From Actinomortierella ambigua (Eukaryota > Mortierellomycota > Mortierellomycetes > Mortierellales > Mortierellaceae): DNA of 15,066 bases. Of this stretch, positions 1-8,625 are shown in pieces (position 1 is the first letter of the stretch; every line of letters begins with the position of its first letter). The translations under genes and the position numbers were made by a program. The notes beneath the pieces are model-generated. The model was not told where the DNA came from, did not search any database, and saw only the letters and a list, made by a program, of their open reading frames with translations. The stretch is from positions 1 to 15,066 of the forward strand of contig JAAAJB010000739.1 in NCBI GenBank assembly GCA_016098155.1, given 5' to 3'.

Positions 1-570
1 TATGGCGCTACTAAAAACCCCGGGTCGGTTGAGCAGAAAAAAAAAAAAAAAAAAAAAAAAAGTTCTTTGGTTATGTGGGGGTACAGACGGAAGCGGGAAG
101 TCTCTCGCTAGTGGGGTGTAAGAAAGAAAGGGGGGTTTCTGACCTACGGAGAGGAGGAAGGAGGGGAAGAAGTGCAATGCGCGAATCGGGCTGTGATGTC
201 TGTCTCTGTTATCCTTTCATATCTCCTTTCGTGCATGGACGGACACGCGTTGAAGAGACTGCACTGTGAGTACATGTGCTCTTGTCTCCAAGTGAACTGG
301 ATTGCCACAACCACAATCGCATTCCCGAATCCACTGCTGCACCCTTTGTCTTCCTACCAAGATCTCGCTGACCAATATGCCTTCCCATTTTTGCCCCTCT
401 TCCCTCTCAGTGCCCCCCCTCACCCTCCCCCGTTTTTTTTTACTATTTGCACGTTCCATCCCTAAAGTTTGTCTTTTTGCCTCTTCATTACTTTCACATT
501 TCTGCGTTGCCTCGAAAGGATAGAAAGCAACTCATTTTCTCTTCTCTTTCACTTTTGTCTCACCATCACA
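1..570. other. Left flank and pyrimidine-rich promoter region of the fucosyltransferase-like gene
   Basis: I see no gene here; the open frames are short, overlap on both strands and lack any recognisable domain. The stretch begins with an A25 homopolymer at 37-61. From about 390 to 570 the plus strand is strongly pyrimidine-rich, with C7 at 413-419, C5 at 427-431 and a T8 run just after, as is common upstream of fungal start codons. No clear TATA box was found near the start of the downstream gene, so the exact promoter is not defined. Confidence 0.5.
37..61 (+). repeat. A25 homopolymer tract
   Basis: Uninterrupted run of 25 A following the bases TTGAGCAG. It could be a simple slippage tract or the poly(A) tail of a retroposed copy whose body lies left of the window. 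The window edge prevents a search for target-site duplications. Confidence 0.9.
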
Positions 571-3253
571 ATGACTTTTACTCGGGACTGTACCGCCATT
601 GCAGTGCCAAGAAGAACCCGCTTTTACGCCCTTTTCCTCGTGGGTACAATCTTCTTCGCATATCACTATGTCTTGCTCGACTCCGATTTACCAGATGGCT
701 CCAAGGACGCCCAGCCACAGCCAGGTCTGCCTCAAGAATCGCCACATACTTTGGAAAGCCTTTTAGACTGGACCAAGTTTGTACCTTCCTTTCACTCTGA
801 TCCTAATCAAGCCACGTCGTCAGAAGAGGATTGGAAGACAAGGGCTCAAGCACTAGAGTTGCAGGTTCGCGAGCTTCAAGCAAAGCTGAAACTCGGGGCA
901 CATGAAAACGCCTTTGTAGGAAAGAGTCAACCGTATCGCATCAGCCTTGAAGACGACCTACCCGGTATTGAGGGCAGTGGCGACCTAGGTAACGAGAAAG
1001 TCTCTGATGGACACACAAACACAAACACATACGTTCACTAGAATGAATGTTCATCCTTGTAATGCTTTATTGTGGCCATATTCTTATTTTTCGCAGACGG
1101 AATACTGAATGCACCCAAAACGACCAAAACGAGTGCCCGAGATAGCAGGACCTACCGCAATACCCCTGGAACTAGGCAACATGGTGGCGTCCACAATGAA
1201 GTCCTCTACATGCAAAGCGACCGTCAACTCAATATACCGACGTGGGACAAGAGCAGGCCTCTGCCTGCTTGGTGGGAAGAGACACAGCGATTCATCAAGG
1301 AACTGGAGGCACGACCCAACATGGGACCTCTGCCTGACAAGTACATCCTAGTCGACGTGTGTATATGGTTGGGCTATAACAATGTCCGGTATGGATTGTC
1401 CAGACATGAGAAACCAAGTAGAACTTGACCTCTCTGCCCCCTTCTACCCATTAATAACACCCTTGTCTCTTGCCCCCTTTTTTATTTTTTTTTTTCGCAG
1501 TTATATCCTTGAGAATGGAGCGCTCTTTGCAGAGCTCGCTGGCCGAACTCTTGTCTTTCCAGAATATGTATACATGAGGGCGTGCGATGAGTCGGATCTC
1601 TGTCGACTCTACGGCACGCTCGAGGATCTCGCCTACGCACCCGACAACAAATTTCCGCGATGGACAGTTCCGACAAACGAGATTTGGGACCTGCCCGAGA
1701 TTCGCAAACGGCACAACATCATCACCACGTCCGAGTTTGTCAAGATTCAGCTGGTCAAGCACGGCATTGTGGTCGAGGATCCAAAAGAATGGATCGAGTC
1801 TCGTGGGGGCGAGCTCGGTGCAGCCCAGCCGCTCAATATCGGCATGGCCTTTTTGGACGTCAACAGCTCTTTGACAATGGAGAGCCGTGACTTCCTCGAC
1901 GAATGGTATCCCTACAACTCCAATCAGATGAGTTTCGACGATATCGACCCTCTACCCAACCACGGCGTCCTACCATCGTTCGCCGAGGCCTCGAAGGACA
2001 ATCCCGTGCCACCGCGTCTCATGGCGCCTACATGGTCATTCAAATACGGACCCGACATGTCGGTCAACTGGACAACGGAGCACCTCCAGGCGATTCGGTG
2101 GGCCGAGGACTACAGTTCGACCTTTGTCAATCCAAATGGCGTCGGCATCATTCCAGTCGGATTCAAGCAGATGTATGCCTCGATCAAGAGCGACTACGTA
2201 CACTGGATTGAGGGTATCCACCGGTTCGGCTGGCCACCCTGTCAGTTCACGTCCGAAGAAGGACGAGACCGGTTTATCGAGATTGTTGTCAAGGACCTCA
2301 AGGTGCACCCGGACATTGTGGCAGCGCGCGAAGCTATGCTCGTCAAGCTCCAACAATGGGTTGGTGGCGAGGGCAGGACATACCAGGCGGTTCATTTACG
2401 TCAGGGCGACATGATCGCCCTTGGTTATTTCCCAAGAATCGACCCCGAGGAGTTTGCGCGCATGGTGGCCTACACGCTCTGGCGTCACCGGATGCGGGTG
2501 AGCAACAAGGATGATCCCGTCAGCCAGCTGAACCGCGATGGTCTCCACAGCGACCGGCGACCGGACGAGTGTGATTCCGACGTGCGTGTGATGAAACAGG
2601 GCGAGATTGTGTGGTCGTTGGATGGAACAAAACGTGAGGCGAGTGAGGGTGAGGAGCGCCCGGTCACTTGGGACGAGATGATGGCATGTATGGACAAGAC
2701 GTTTTATTTCGCGACCGATTCGACCGATCCGGCCATGGTCCAGGCCATGCGCAAGTATGGCAGCTTCCAAATCGAAGACTTGATCGACGCAGAGTTTTTT
2801 GAGAAGCACATGAAGATTGCAGCCTTTGGCGACTTGAAGGGGTAAGAGATCCCCCCCTCCCCAATTTCCTCTCTACAACACAAGGGTTACAAAAAAAAAA
2901 CATGTCCATACTCACTCGCAATATCTTTCTCTCTCCGTAATGGTAATAGCATAGTGGAACAGTGGATGATGGCGAATGCACGCTACTTCCTTGGCTCGTT
3001 TATGAGCTCTGTGTCTGGCGGTGTGCTCAACAACAGGCTCCTCCTTGGCAAGTCGCCACAATCAAGCAGCTTTCTGAGCTTCCATTCCAAATGGACGCAG
3101 CTGGTCGATGATATCTACTACCAGAACAAGCTCCCTTCCCTGTCTGAATCAGAGCGCACAGAGTGGATTGCAGAGTATAATAGGAGAAAGTCGGACAGGA
3201 CCAACCTCCCCAGGCGAGGCTTCCAAGACTGGCAAGGCGATGCATTGTACTAA
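571..3253 (+). CDS. Type II membrane protein, O-fucosyltransferase-like glycosyltransferase (784 aa, four exons)
   Basis: Exons 571-988, 1097-1388, 1501-2841 and 2950-3253; introns of 108, 112 and 108 nt (donors GTAACG, GTATGG, GTAAGA). They sum to 2355 nt in one open frame. The ATG at 571 is the first to place a membrane anchor (about residues 18-36, after a basic RRTR) near the N-terminus: cytosolic tip, signal anchor, luminal enzyme. Residues 86-109 look like a short coiled-coil stem. The junction of exons 2 and 3 restores GYNNVR (232-237) followed by YILENG, the G-x-N-N-x-R plus ENA-type signature of GDP-fucose O-fucosyltransferase-like proteins. HLRQGD (535-540) matches the family's HxRxxD nucleotide-sugar loop. 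FATDS (around 640-644) and GSFMSSVS (699-706) match the conserved C-terminal ATD and GS..S.S motifs. The family transfers fucose from GDP-fucose to proteins in the ER/Golgi; the acceptor here is unknown. NSS and NWT sequons fit a luminal catalytic domain. Fold assignment is fairly firm; fucose specificity is inferred. Confidence 0.75.
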
Positions 3254-3376
3254 AGGAGGAGGAGGAGGGGGGGAAGGTGTAAAACATATTCAGCATCAAC
3301 CTATTTTTTTCGGACGTAATATATTAAAGGATAAAAAAAGAGAGAGAGAACAAGCTACGTAGTTGGGAGGGGTGCC
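3254..3376. other. Convergent 3' intergenic spacer
   Basis: The fucosyltransferase-like gene and the minus-strand SDR gene end only 123 nt apart, so their 3' untranslated regions probably overlap or abut. The plus strand starts with GGA repeats running into a G7 run, then turns AT-rich (AATATATTAAAGG, about 3318-3330), which could serve 3'-end formation. Confidence 0.5.
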
Positions 3377-4122
3377 TTAATCGTGCTTCGCATTCTTGAT
3401 GAGGAAAGGGTCGGCAGGCCAGGTACCAAAGCGCTTCATGATAACAATGGTGACAAAGTCCACAATCCAGCTGGGAAACCACTCAATTGCACGGATAAGC
3501 GTCGGCACCCACCAAAAGCCAACAATGCGTCGAGCCTTGGACGCGCCATTCCTTTTCCGGACCGCATTGACGACCGCATCGACCACCCACTTGGACGGCA
3601 TGGCCTGCCGATAGAGCAGCTCGCCATGGGTCTTGATGGCTTGAATGAATTGTGGGCCATACATCTTTTGCGTGCTCACATCCAGCTGCTTCCAGCCGCG
3701 CTCCAGCACTGTGTGCGCGGACAGCACAATGTTGGTCTGTGCATAAAAGGGCTCAATCATCGACACATCAATCTCCCAAGGCGTCAGCTCGACTCGCAGC
3801 GTGTCCATGATGGCCTCTGTTGCATGCTTCGAGGCATTGTACCCGCCGTGACCCGGTGGGGTAGCACGACCAGCAATGGAGGTGATCGAAATGAGTCGCG
3901 CACGGGGCAGGCTCTTACATTGAGCAGAGGTATGACGGGAACGAGCATAGGTTCTCAGCGAACCCACCAGTGCTTTGGAGATGCGGATGGTACCCATGTA
4001 GTTGACATCCATAATTTTCTATGGTGTTGGAAATGCAAAGGGGGGATAGGTCAGAGTGGGCACACGACATTCAGGTACTTGATCAAAGAAAAGAGCCCGC
4101 GGCTGAGGCCTGGACCAAGATC

Positions 4123-4182
<60 letters not shown>

Positions 4183-4759
4183 GTACGTCTGTCTGTCGGC
4201 TCACGCTGTGTCAGCAAAGGCGAGAGAACCTTTTCAACGCTCCTCTAGTGGTGGTGGTGCAATCGACACCTTTTCATTCTTTTGGGGCATTCTGCTGTAG
4301 GTCGTACTCAATAAATATCAAAGTCCGTCCAGATAATGCTCCTCTTCCCCCACAAAGACCCAAAAATTTAAAGTATTGGGGAACGATTGACAAGCAAACA
4401 CACTAGCACCGAGGGGTGCGAGCTCGTACCTGAAAGCTATCAACAGAGGCAAAGTCAAAGAATCCACCGATAAAGATGCCAGCATTGTTGAGGACACAGT
4501 AGACGCCTTGGGGGCACTCCTCTTCGACAGTGGCCTGGAGGCGATCCACATCCGCTTGGTTGGTAACATCGACAACCGATGCACGCAAGCGCGAGGATTG
4601 GAAAGCATTGTATCGGTCAGCAGACTCCTGCGTCAAGCATGTAGCGTAGATGGTGAAGCCGCCGCGCTTGTAGAGGTCTTCGGTAACTTCTTGTCCAAAT
4701 CCAGTATCGCAGCCAGTGATGACGACCACGAGTGTCGACGGGTTAGTGAGGTTGACCAT
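3377..4759 (-). CDS. Short-chain dehydrogenase/reductase, retinol dehydrogenase (SDR9C)-like (323 aa, two exons)
   Basis: Minus-strand exons 4759-4430 and 4018-3377 are joined in phase 0 across a 411-nt intron (donor CAG|GTACG, acceptor TAG). The start chosen places VVVITG at residues 11-16, as expected at the first Rossmann strand; an in-frame ATG 78 nt upstream would add an unusual extension. Visible motifs are TGCDTGFG (15-22, the TGxxxGxG cofactor loop), Asp64-Val65 (adenine contact), NNAG (91-94), Asn116, Ser157, Tyr170 and Lys174, so the catalytic tetrad is complete. The TGCDxGFG version, the CLT after beta-2, LTPW..DVSMIEP and an amphipathic, Trp-rich C-terminal tail point to the retinol/hydroxysteroid dehydrogenase branch. 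That branch oxidises or reduces lipid alcohols with NAD(P). The substrate is unknown. The usual Gly of IEPG is Phe201. Membrane association through the hydrophobic tail is likely but inferred. Confidence 0.88.
4125..4182 (+). repeat. CT dinucleotide microsatellite inside the SDR intron
   Basis: About 58 nt of nearly perfect CT repeat (one CC interruption near 4160), followed by a short GTCT-type repeat to about 4195. In the transcribed (minus) sense it is a purine GA tract lying about 105-165 nt upstream of the 3' splice site. Confidence 0.95.
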
Positions 4760-6035
4760 GGTGTGGCGTAGCTTGTGTGAAGGGTGCGAGAACAAAGAAA
4801 AGTTGGGATAAAGAGTGAAGGAGTCAATGTAAATCAATGGAGAGGAGAAAAAAAAGGAATGAAAGTGAATGTGAATGGACTTTTTTTTGTTTTATTTTTT
4901 TTGGGAGCCGAGTGATAGGGAGCAAACGTTCACTCGGCTGCACAGCTACGCGGGAGGGTTCAACAAACACCCGCTTGCCTCTTCTTGTACATGCATGTAT
5001 CCTCGGCTGGCATGCTCCTAGAGAATTCGTGTTTCTTCTTACAAAGAGGGAACCAACATCAATGCTGCCAGCCTGCTGCTGTTGTGGGCCGCTGGGTAAA
5101 ATGAACAATGCGCGGGCTGAAACCTTTGTCGCCAAGAAGGGGCCTCGTGGGTTGATCTTGACTGATAAAGTAAACGCTCGGTACCGGACCGAGCGCTCAA
5201 CCTTTCTGACAAATAATCGCTTCAATCTTCCATCTGTGAGAACGTGCCACAAACAAGGACTTGCATGATGACCTGACAAACCTTGTCCGCCCACCATCCC
5301 AGGATCCCTCGTGCCCTACCTTTATACCCTAAGACACACATACATACACACCACGCACCACAAAACATCCATGGCATGGTGTCCACCACATTAGCCTTCA
5401 TAGGACATGCGACAAGAGCGCGAAGCTAACCAGTAGAGACATTGAAGACAGCACACACCAGGCTGCAATGAGATATCATGCATCCTGCCGATTCTCTGTG
5501 GCAATTGGGCTAACCAACCTATGGCGGACGTGACACCGACATTGTCTCTTGATCCAGGGCAGCATGATTTCCCCTCTCGGTGTGAGACCAATCGACAGTC
5601 GAAGAACCCAAGACACACTTGGTTAAGAAACAGTGATACGGTACGCTCGATACAATGCAAGCATGGGCAAAGCGATCTGATCTCAGCCGTAGTATATCAG
5701 GCTTAAACACAACACAAAGTTTTTGAAGCTGTACGTGCTTCATCGAACCATAGTTCGACAAACGAGCAAAGTCGGTTGCGATGTCTAGGATGGAACTGAA
5801 GAGGAATATCGACATTACAGAAGACTAATACTCGCTTTTGGAGCATAGTATGGTGTTTGTTCACAACGCAAGGCGACTTTGATATGTCCCTTGGTGCCAA
5901 GGGTTTACTGGTTTAAAGTACACTAACACAAGGCAATAATAGAGGTGCTAGAGTCTTTCATCAAGTGTTTTGTCTTTTTAATAGGCAGGTATGCGAGAGT
6001 ATAAACAGGTGGAAAAAGGAAATCGCAATAGTCGA
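4760..6035. other. Intergenic region between SDR 5' end and Hsp10 3' end
   Basis: No supported gene in 1276 nt. Two overlapping open frames on opposite strands (about 4824-5297) have no domain and little coding character. A TATA-like GGGTATAAAGG in the minus sense lies near 5319-5329, roughly 560 nt upstream of the SDR start; it could be a distal promoter if the SDR has a long or spliced leader, but this is unproven. A short near-perfect palindrome lies at 5888-5903. I found no tRNA B-box or other RNA gene signature. Confidence 0.5.
5888..5903. repeat. Near-perfect 16-bp palindrome
   Basis: CCCTTGG and CCAAGGG form 7-bp complementary arms separated by TG. It lies about 130 nt downstream of the Hsp10 stop codon. 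It could be a dimeric transcription-factor site or a hairpin in the 3' transcript; no function can be assigned. Confidence 0.7.
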
Positions 6036-6978
6036 TTATTGGATCTTGGCAAGGATCTCAGACTCGCGGAAGAGGTGGAGCTCCTCGTTGTCAACCTTGA
6101 TGCTCTGGCCACCGAAAGCGGGCAGCATGACCTTGTCGCCCTCCTTGAGCTCCGAGGCAACGACCTTGCCCTCCTAGTGGTTGGATGGTCATCATTAGAG
6201 AACGAAGAGGCACAAACGTTAGAAAGGTGTCCCTGCATGGTGATCCTTGTTTTTTCAGTCACGTGGATTTGGTATGAGATTTGAACAACGTACAGAGGTG
6301 ACCAAGCCCTTGCCGACAGCAATGACATAGCCCTCGTTCAGCGCCTCCTGGGCCTTCTCAGGGATCAAGATACCGGAGGCGGTCTTCTACTCGTGATGGA
6401 AATAAAGGCGAAGCATTAAAGGAAATTTGTTAATAAGATGCGATCACCTCTGTAGTCTTTCGCGAGAGCCCTTCTTCCAGTGCTCATTTTTCATGCTTAC
6501 CTCCTGGGGCTTGATGCGCTGGACAAGGATGCGGTCCATCATGGGGATGATGGTCTTGGAGAGCTTGGGGATGCGGGCGGACTAAAAAGGCGGGGCAACA
6601 AAAAAAGAATAGCAGTGGGTGAGTGGGTGGTACGTGCTAGATCAAGCCTGATCAGATGGGCCGTTGAGCGAAGAGGGGGTAGACAGTGGATCGTCGAAGA
6701 GGTCCACCGGTAGGGGTATCGCATGTTGATGATCCATAGGCGAGTGCCCTCTTTTTCAGTGTCCCCTGTAGCCTGCGTTTCCTTCCCGAGGAGAGGTGTC
6801 TGTCTAGCCGCGCACTTTTAGCCCCTTCGTCCCCCGCTCTGGGTCTCATGTCTCATGGATGACGGATAGGTGCTGCTGGTTCTGGTTGGTTCCGAGCGGG
6901 CGACAGCAGGTCTAGAAGTGAGTGGAAATGGACAAGGGTGAAGAGAAAAGGACCTGCATGGAGAAGCACACTTACCAT
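6036..6978 (-). CDS. HSP10: Mitochondrial 10-kDa heat shock protein, GroES-type co-chaperonin (104 aa, four coding exons)
   Basis: Minus-strand coding exons 6978-6976 (ATG only), 6581-6501, 6386-6294 and 6173-6036; introns of 394, 114 and 120 nt, all phase 0 (donors GTAAGT, GTAAGC, GTACGT; acceptors TAG). The 315 nt give 104 residues, the normal Hsp10 length. DRILVQR follows the MM pair of the first beta strand (about residues 15-23). The flexible GroEL-binding mobile loop is EKTASGILIPEKAQ (about 28-41). A G-K-G segment leads to the roof region, then EGDKVMLPAFGG (about 70-81) and the family's terminal LFRESEILAKI. The protein caps the Hsp60 ring in the mitochondrial matrix and drives ATP-dependent folding of imported proteins; as in other Hsp10s no cleaved presequence is obvious. 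Exon 1 is inferred: ATG followed at once by a perfect GTAAGT donor, in the right phase. It is divergent from bS6m with a 283-bp shared upstream region. Confidence 0.95.
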
Positions 6979-7261
6979 TGTGAATGTGGATGTGTGGGGA
7001 GAGGAAGAGAGTGCTGCTATGGAAACGAATCGAAAATCGATTCCTTTAAGTTTTTGGCGACAGCGTGGGGAGCACTCTTGCAGTGGCTTGCACAAGAGTC
7101 CGGATCGGGAGGAGGAGCTCTCTGACAGCGGTGCAAAGAGAGCAGGTCGGAGAGAGGAGGGCAGTCACAAGAGCGCCAGAAACAACAACGATCATCTCTA
7201 GCCCTGGAATGCATGCTCTAATTGCCTTCCACCTTTCCTCATCCGCCGCCTTCTCATCGCC
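6979..7261. promoter_or_regulatory. Shared divergent promoter region of HSP10 and mitochondrial bS6
   Basis: Only 283 bp separate the two start codons, which point away from each other, so both promoters and both leaders must fit here. The Hsp10-proximal part holds a heat-shock-element-like array (7021-7044). The bS6-proximal part (about 7215-7261) is pyrimidine-rich. No convincing TATA box was seen for either gene. Confidence 0.7.
7021..7044 (-). promoter_or_regulatory. Heat-shock-element-like array upstream of HSP10
   Basis: On the plus strand three GAA triplets lie at 7022, 7027 and 7032, exactly 5 bp apart; in the Hsp10 sense this reads TTCnnTTCnnTTC. A TTC at 7041-7043 adds an inverted half, one base off the 5-bp grid, and GAATCG/CGATTC form an inverted repeat (7027-7032 and 7038-7043). 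Heat-shock factor normally binds alternating nGAAn/nTTCn units, so this direct-repeat form is non-canonical. It lies only about 45 bp from the ATG. The site is a prediction based on pattern and context. Confidence 0.35.
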
Positions 7262-8071
7262 ATGGTCTTCTATGAGCTCTTCTGCATCTCACGGTCTCGT
7301 TTGGTCGAGGTACGTCACTGTTCTCTCCAGCAGCCCTTTCAGGACATTTCACACCAACATATTTCAAAGTAGTCAGTCAGCCAGCCAGCGAGCGTGAGGG
7401 TTCCGAGCTCGCTTCACCAGAAGCGAACGATTGACCCATTCGGAGGAACAGGCACCACATTATCATTTGCAACAACAGACTACACTTTTTCGTGGAAGAT
7501 GACACTATCAACAATCGACATCTTTGTCAGGAACATGGGCTCATTTTAGCTTTGTGCCCATCCAAAGACCGGAATCACGGAACCCGTGTGGATGTTGATC
7601 ACAGGAGTCATATCCGATACCACGAGGAGCTTGCATTATTACTATTGGTCATGCAAAGGGGGGGGGCTGCACATTGCCTACGTATCTAGACGCGGCTACA
7701 AAAACTGTCTGTCATGCTCACCTCATGCTCCCCCTTTTCTCGCCTCTTTTACCCTTCCATCGTCCTGATAGGCCAACTTGAAGGATCTGGTCAAGCAGTC
7801 GTCGCTGATCGTCATGAACAAGGGCGGTGTTGTGCGCGCACTCAAGCCCTGGGGCGAGAAGCAATTACCGTACCGCATCCGGAGACACCAAGAATACCAC
7901 CACGAGGGCTTCCACTGGGTAATGCAGTTTGACGCCAACCCGACCGTCGTGGGAGAGCTCACCAAGAAGCTGAATGTCGATCCGCGTGTTCTGCGCCACT
8001 CCGTGATCAAGATTGGCACCAAACTCGAGGATGTCGTGCAGTCCCCGGAGAAGACTGGTCTTCGCCTGTAA
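7262..8071 (+). CDS. MRP17: Mitochondrial small ribosomal subunit protein bS6m (115 aa, two exons)
   Basis: Exons 7262-7309 and 7772-8071 join in phase 0 across a 462-nt intron (donor GAG|GTACGT, acceptor GATAG). Exon 1 gives MVFYELFCISRSRL, the beta-1 start typical of bS6 (YELxCIxR). Exon 2 begins ANLKDLVKQ and continues with NKGGVVR, KPWGEKQLPYRI, a YHHEGFHWVMQFD strand and DPRVLRHSVIKIG, all matching the bS6/MRPS6 fold in order. The length agrees with mitochondrial bS6 (about 115-130 aa). It binds small-subunit rRNA in the platform of the mitoribosome, normally paired with bS18. No long cleavable presequence is visible, as in other family members. The intron contains a short tetranucleotide-like tract near 7370-7396. 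The symbol MRP17 follows yeast usage; identity of the family is firm. Confidence 0.93.
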
Positions 8072-8625
8072 TTTTATATAGTATTCATGTCTTTTTTTTT
8101 GTGCCAATATCAACGATCCATTCAACTCCTCTATTTGGGAAATGATTTGCACGCAGCAGGAAAGACTTTTAGGGACTGTTCCTCTGATTGATGCATTGGG
8201 AGAGGTGGGAGAGAAAACCTTTTGTTGATGGCCACCAAAGGCGTAGCTAGCACAGCAGCGCTTGATAGCTTGTTTATGCGAGTTGTATCCAGATGGGCCC
8301 CCTCTCCCTGTCGCATCTGACTAAAGTCGATCGGGGAGAAGGGGGAAGGGGGGGAGGGGAGAAAAAAAGGAAAGTCATCCCCAACAGCCCGCGACGGCAG
8401 AGGAGGAAAAGGGCGAATCCCGCACAGCCTGCCACAACCTTCTTTTTTTCCTTTTCACCCAAAGCCTTTCATCCCTCTTGCAGCCTCATCCTCATCTTCA
8501 TCTTCCTCCCCTTCTTCCTGTAGGGGCTCTTTATTCTCCTTTACCCCCCACCCCAACCCCTGTCTTCATTCACCTCTCCTCGCACCCGCCAGTAATAACC
8601 CGGCCATTGCCCCTGACTAGACACT
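8072..8625. other. Intergenic region upstream of the Akr1-like gene
   Basis: No supported gene in 554 nt. It begins with the bS6m 3' flank (TTTTATATAG just after the stop, then a T9 run). A purine block at 8330-8380 contains four G-runs, and from about 8430 to 8580 the plus strand is markedly pyrimidine-rich, as expected for a fungal promoter and leader. A 76-codon open frame across it is low-complexity and not credible. Confidence 0.5.
8333..8359 (+). promoter_or_regulatory. G-quadruplex-forming motif upstream of the Akr1-like gene
   Basis: Four G-runs of 4, 5, 7 and 4 bases at 8333-8336, 8341-8345, 8348-8354 and 8356-8359, separated by loops of 4, 2 and 1 bases. This satisfies the standard G4 pattern with four tetrads. 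It lies 267 bp upstream of the start codon on the coding strand. A regulatory role is inferred only from position. Confidence 0.6.

Noticed and set aside
411..431. C-rich run that could form a minus-strand G-quadruplex
   Set aside because: The runs can form four triplets only by splitting the C7 run; weaker than the motif at 8333 and embedded in a general pyrimidine-rich promoter.
3383..4300. 305-codon plus-strand frame
   Set aside because: It is the antisense shadow of the SDR second exon and continues through the CT microsatellite, coding Leu-Ser repeats.
4824..5297. Overlapping open frames of 157 (minus) and 143 (plus) codons upstream of the SDR
   Set aside because: They are open on both strands at once, with no domain, no hydrophobic or charged pattern typical of a protein, and low-complexity ends. 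Probably chance.
5735..5765. GGTTCGATGA on the minus strand resembling a tRNA B box
   Set aside because: The trailing CC of the B box is missing, there is no matching A box or acceptor stem, and no cloverleaf can be formed.
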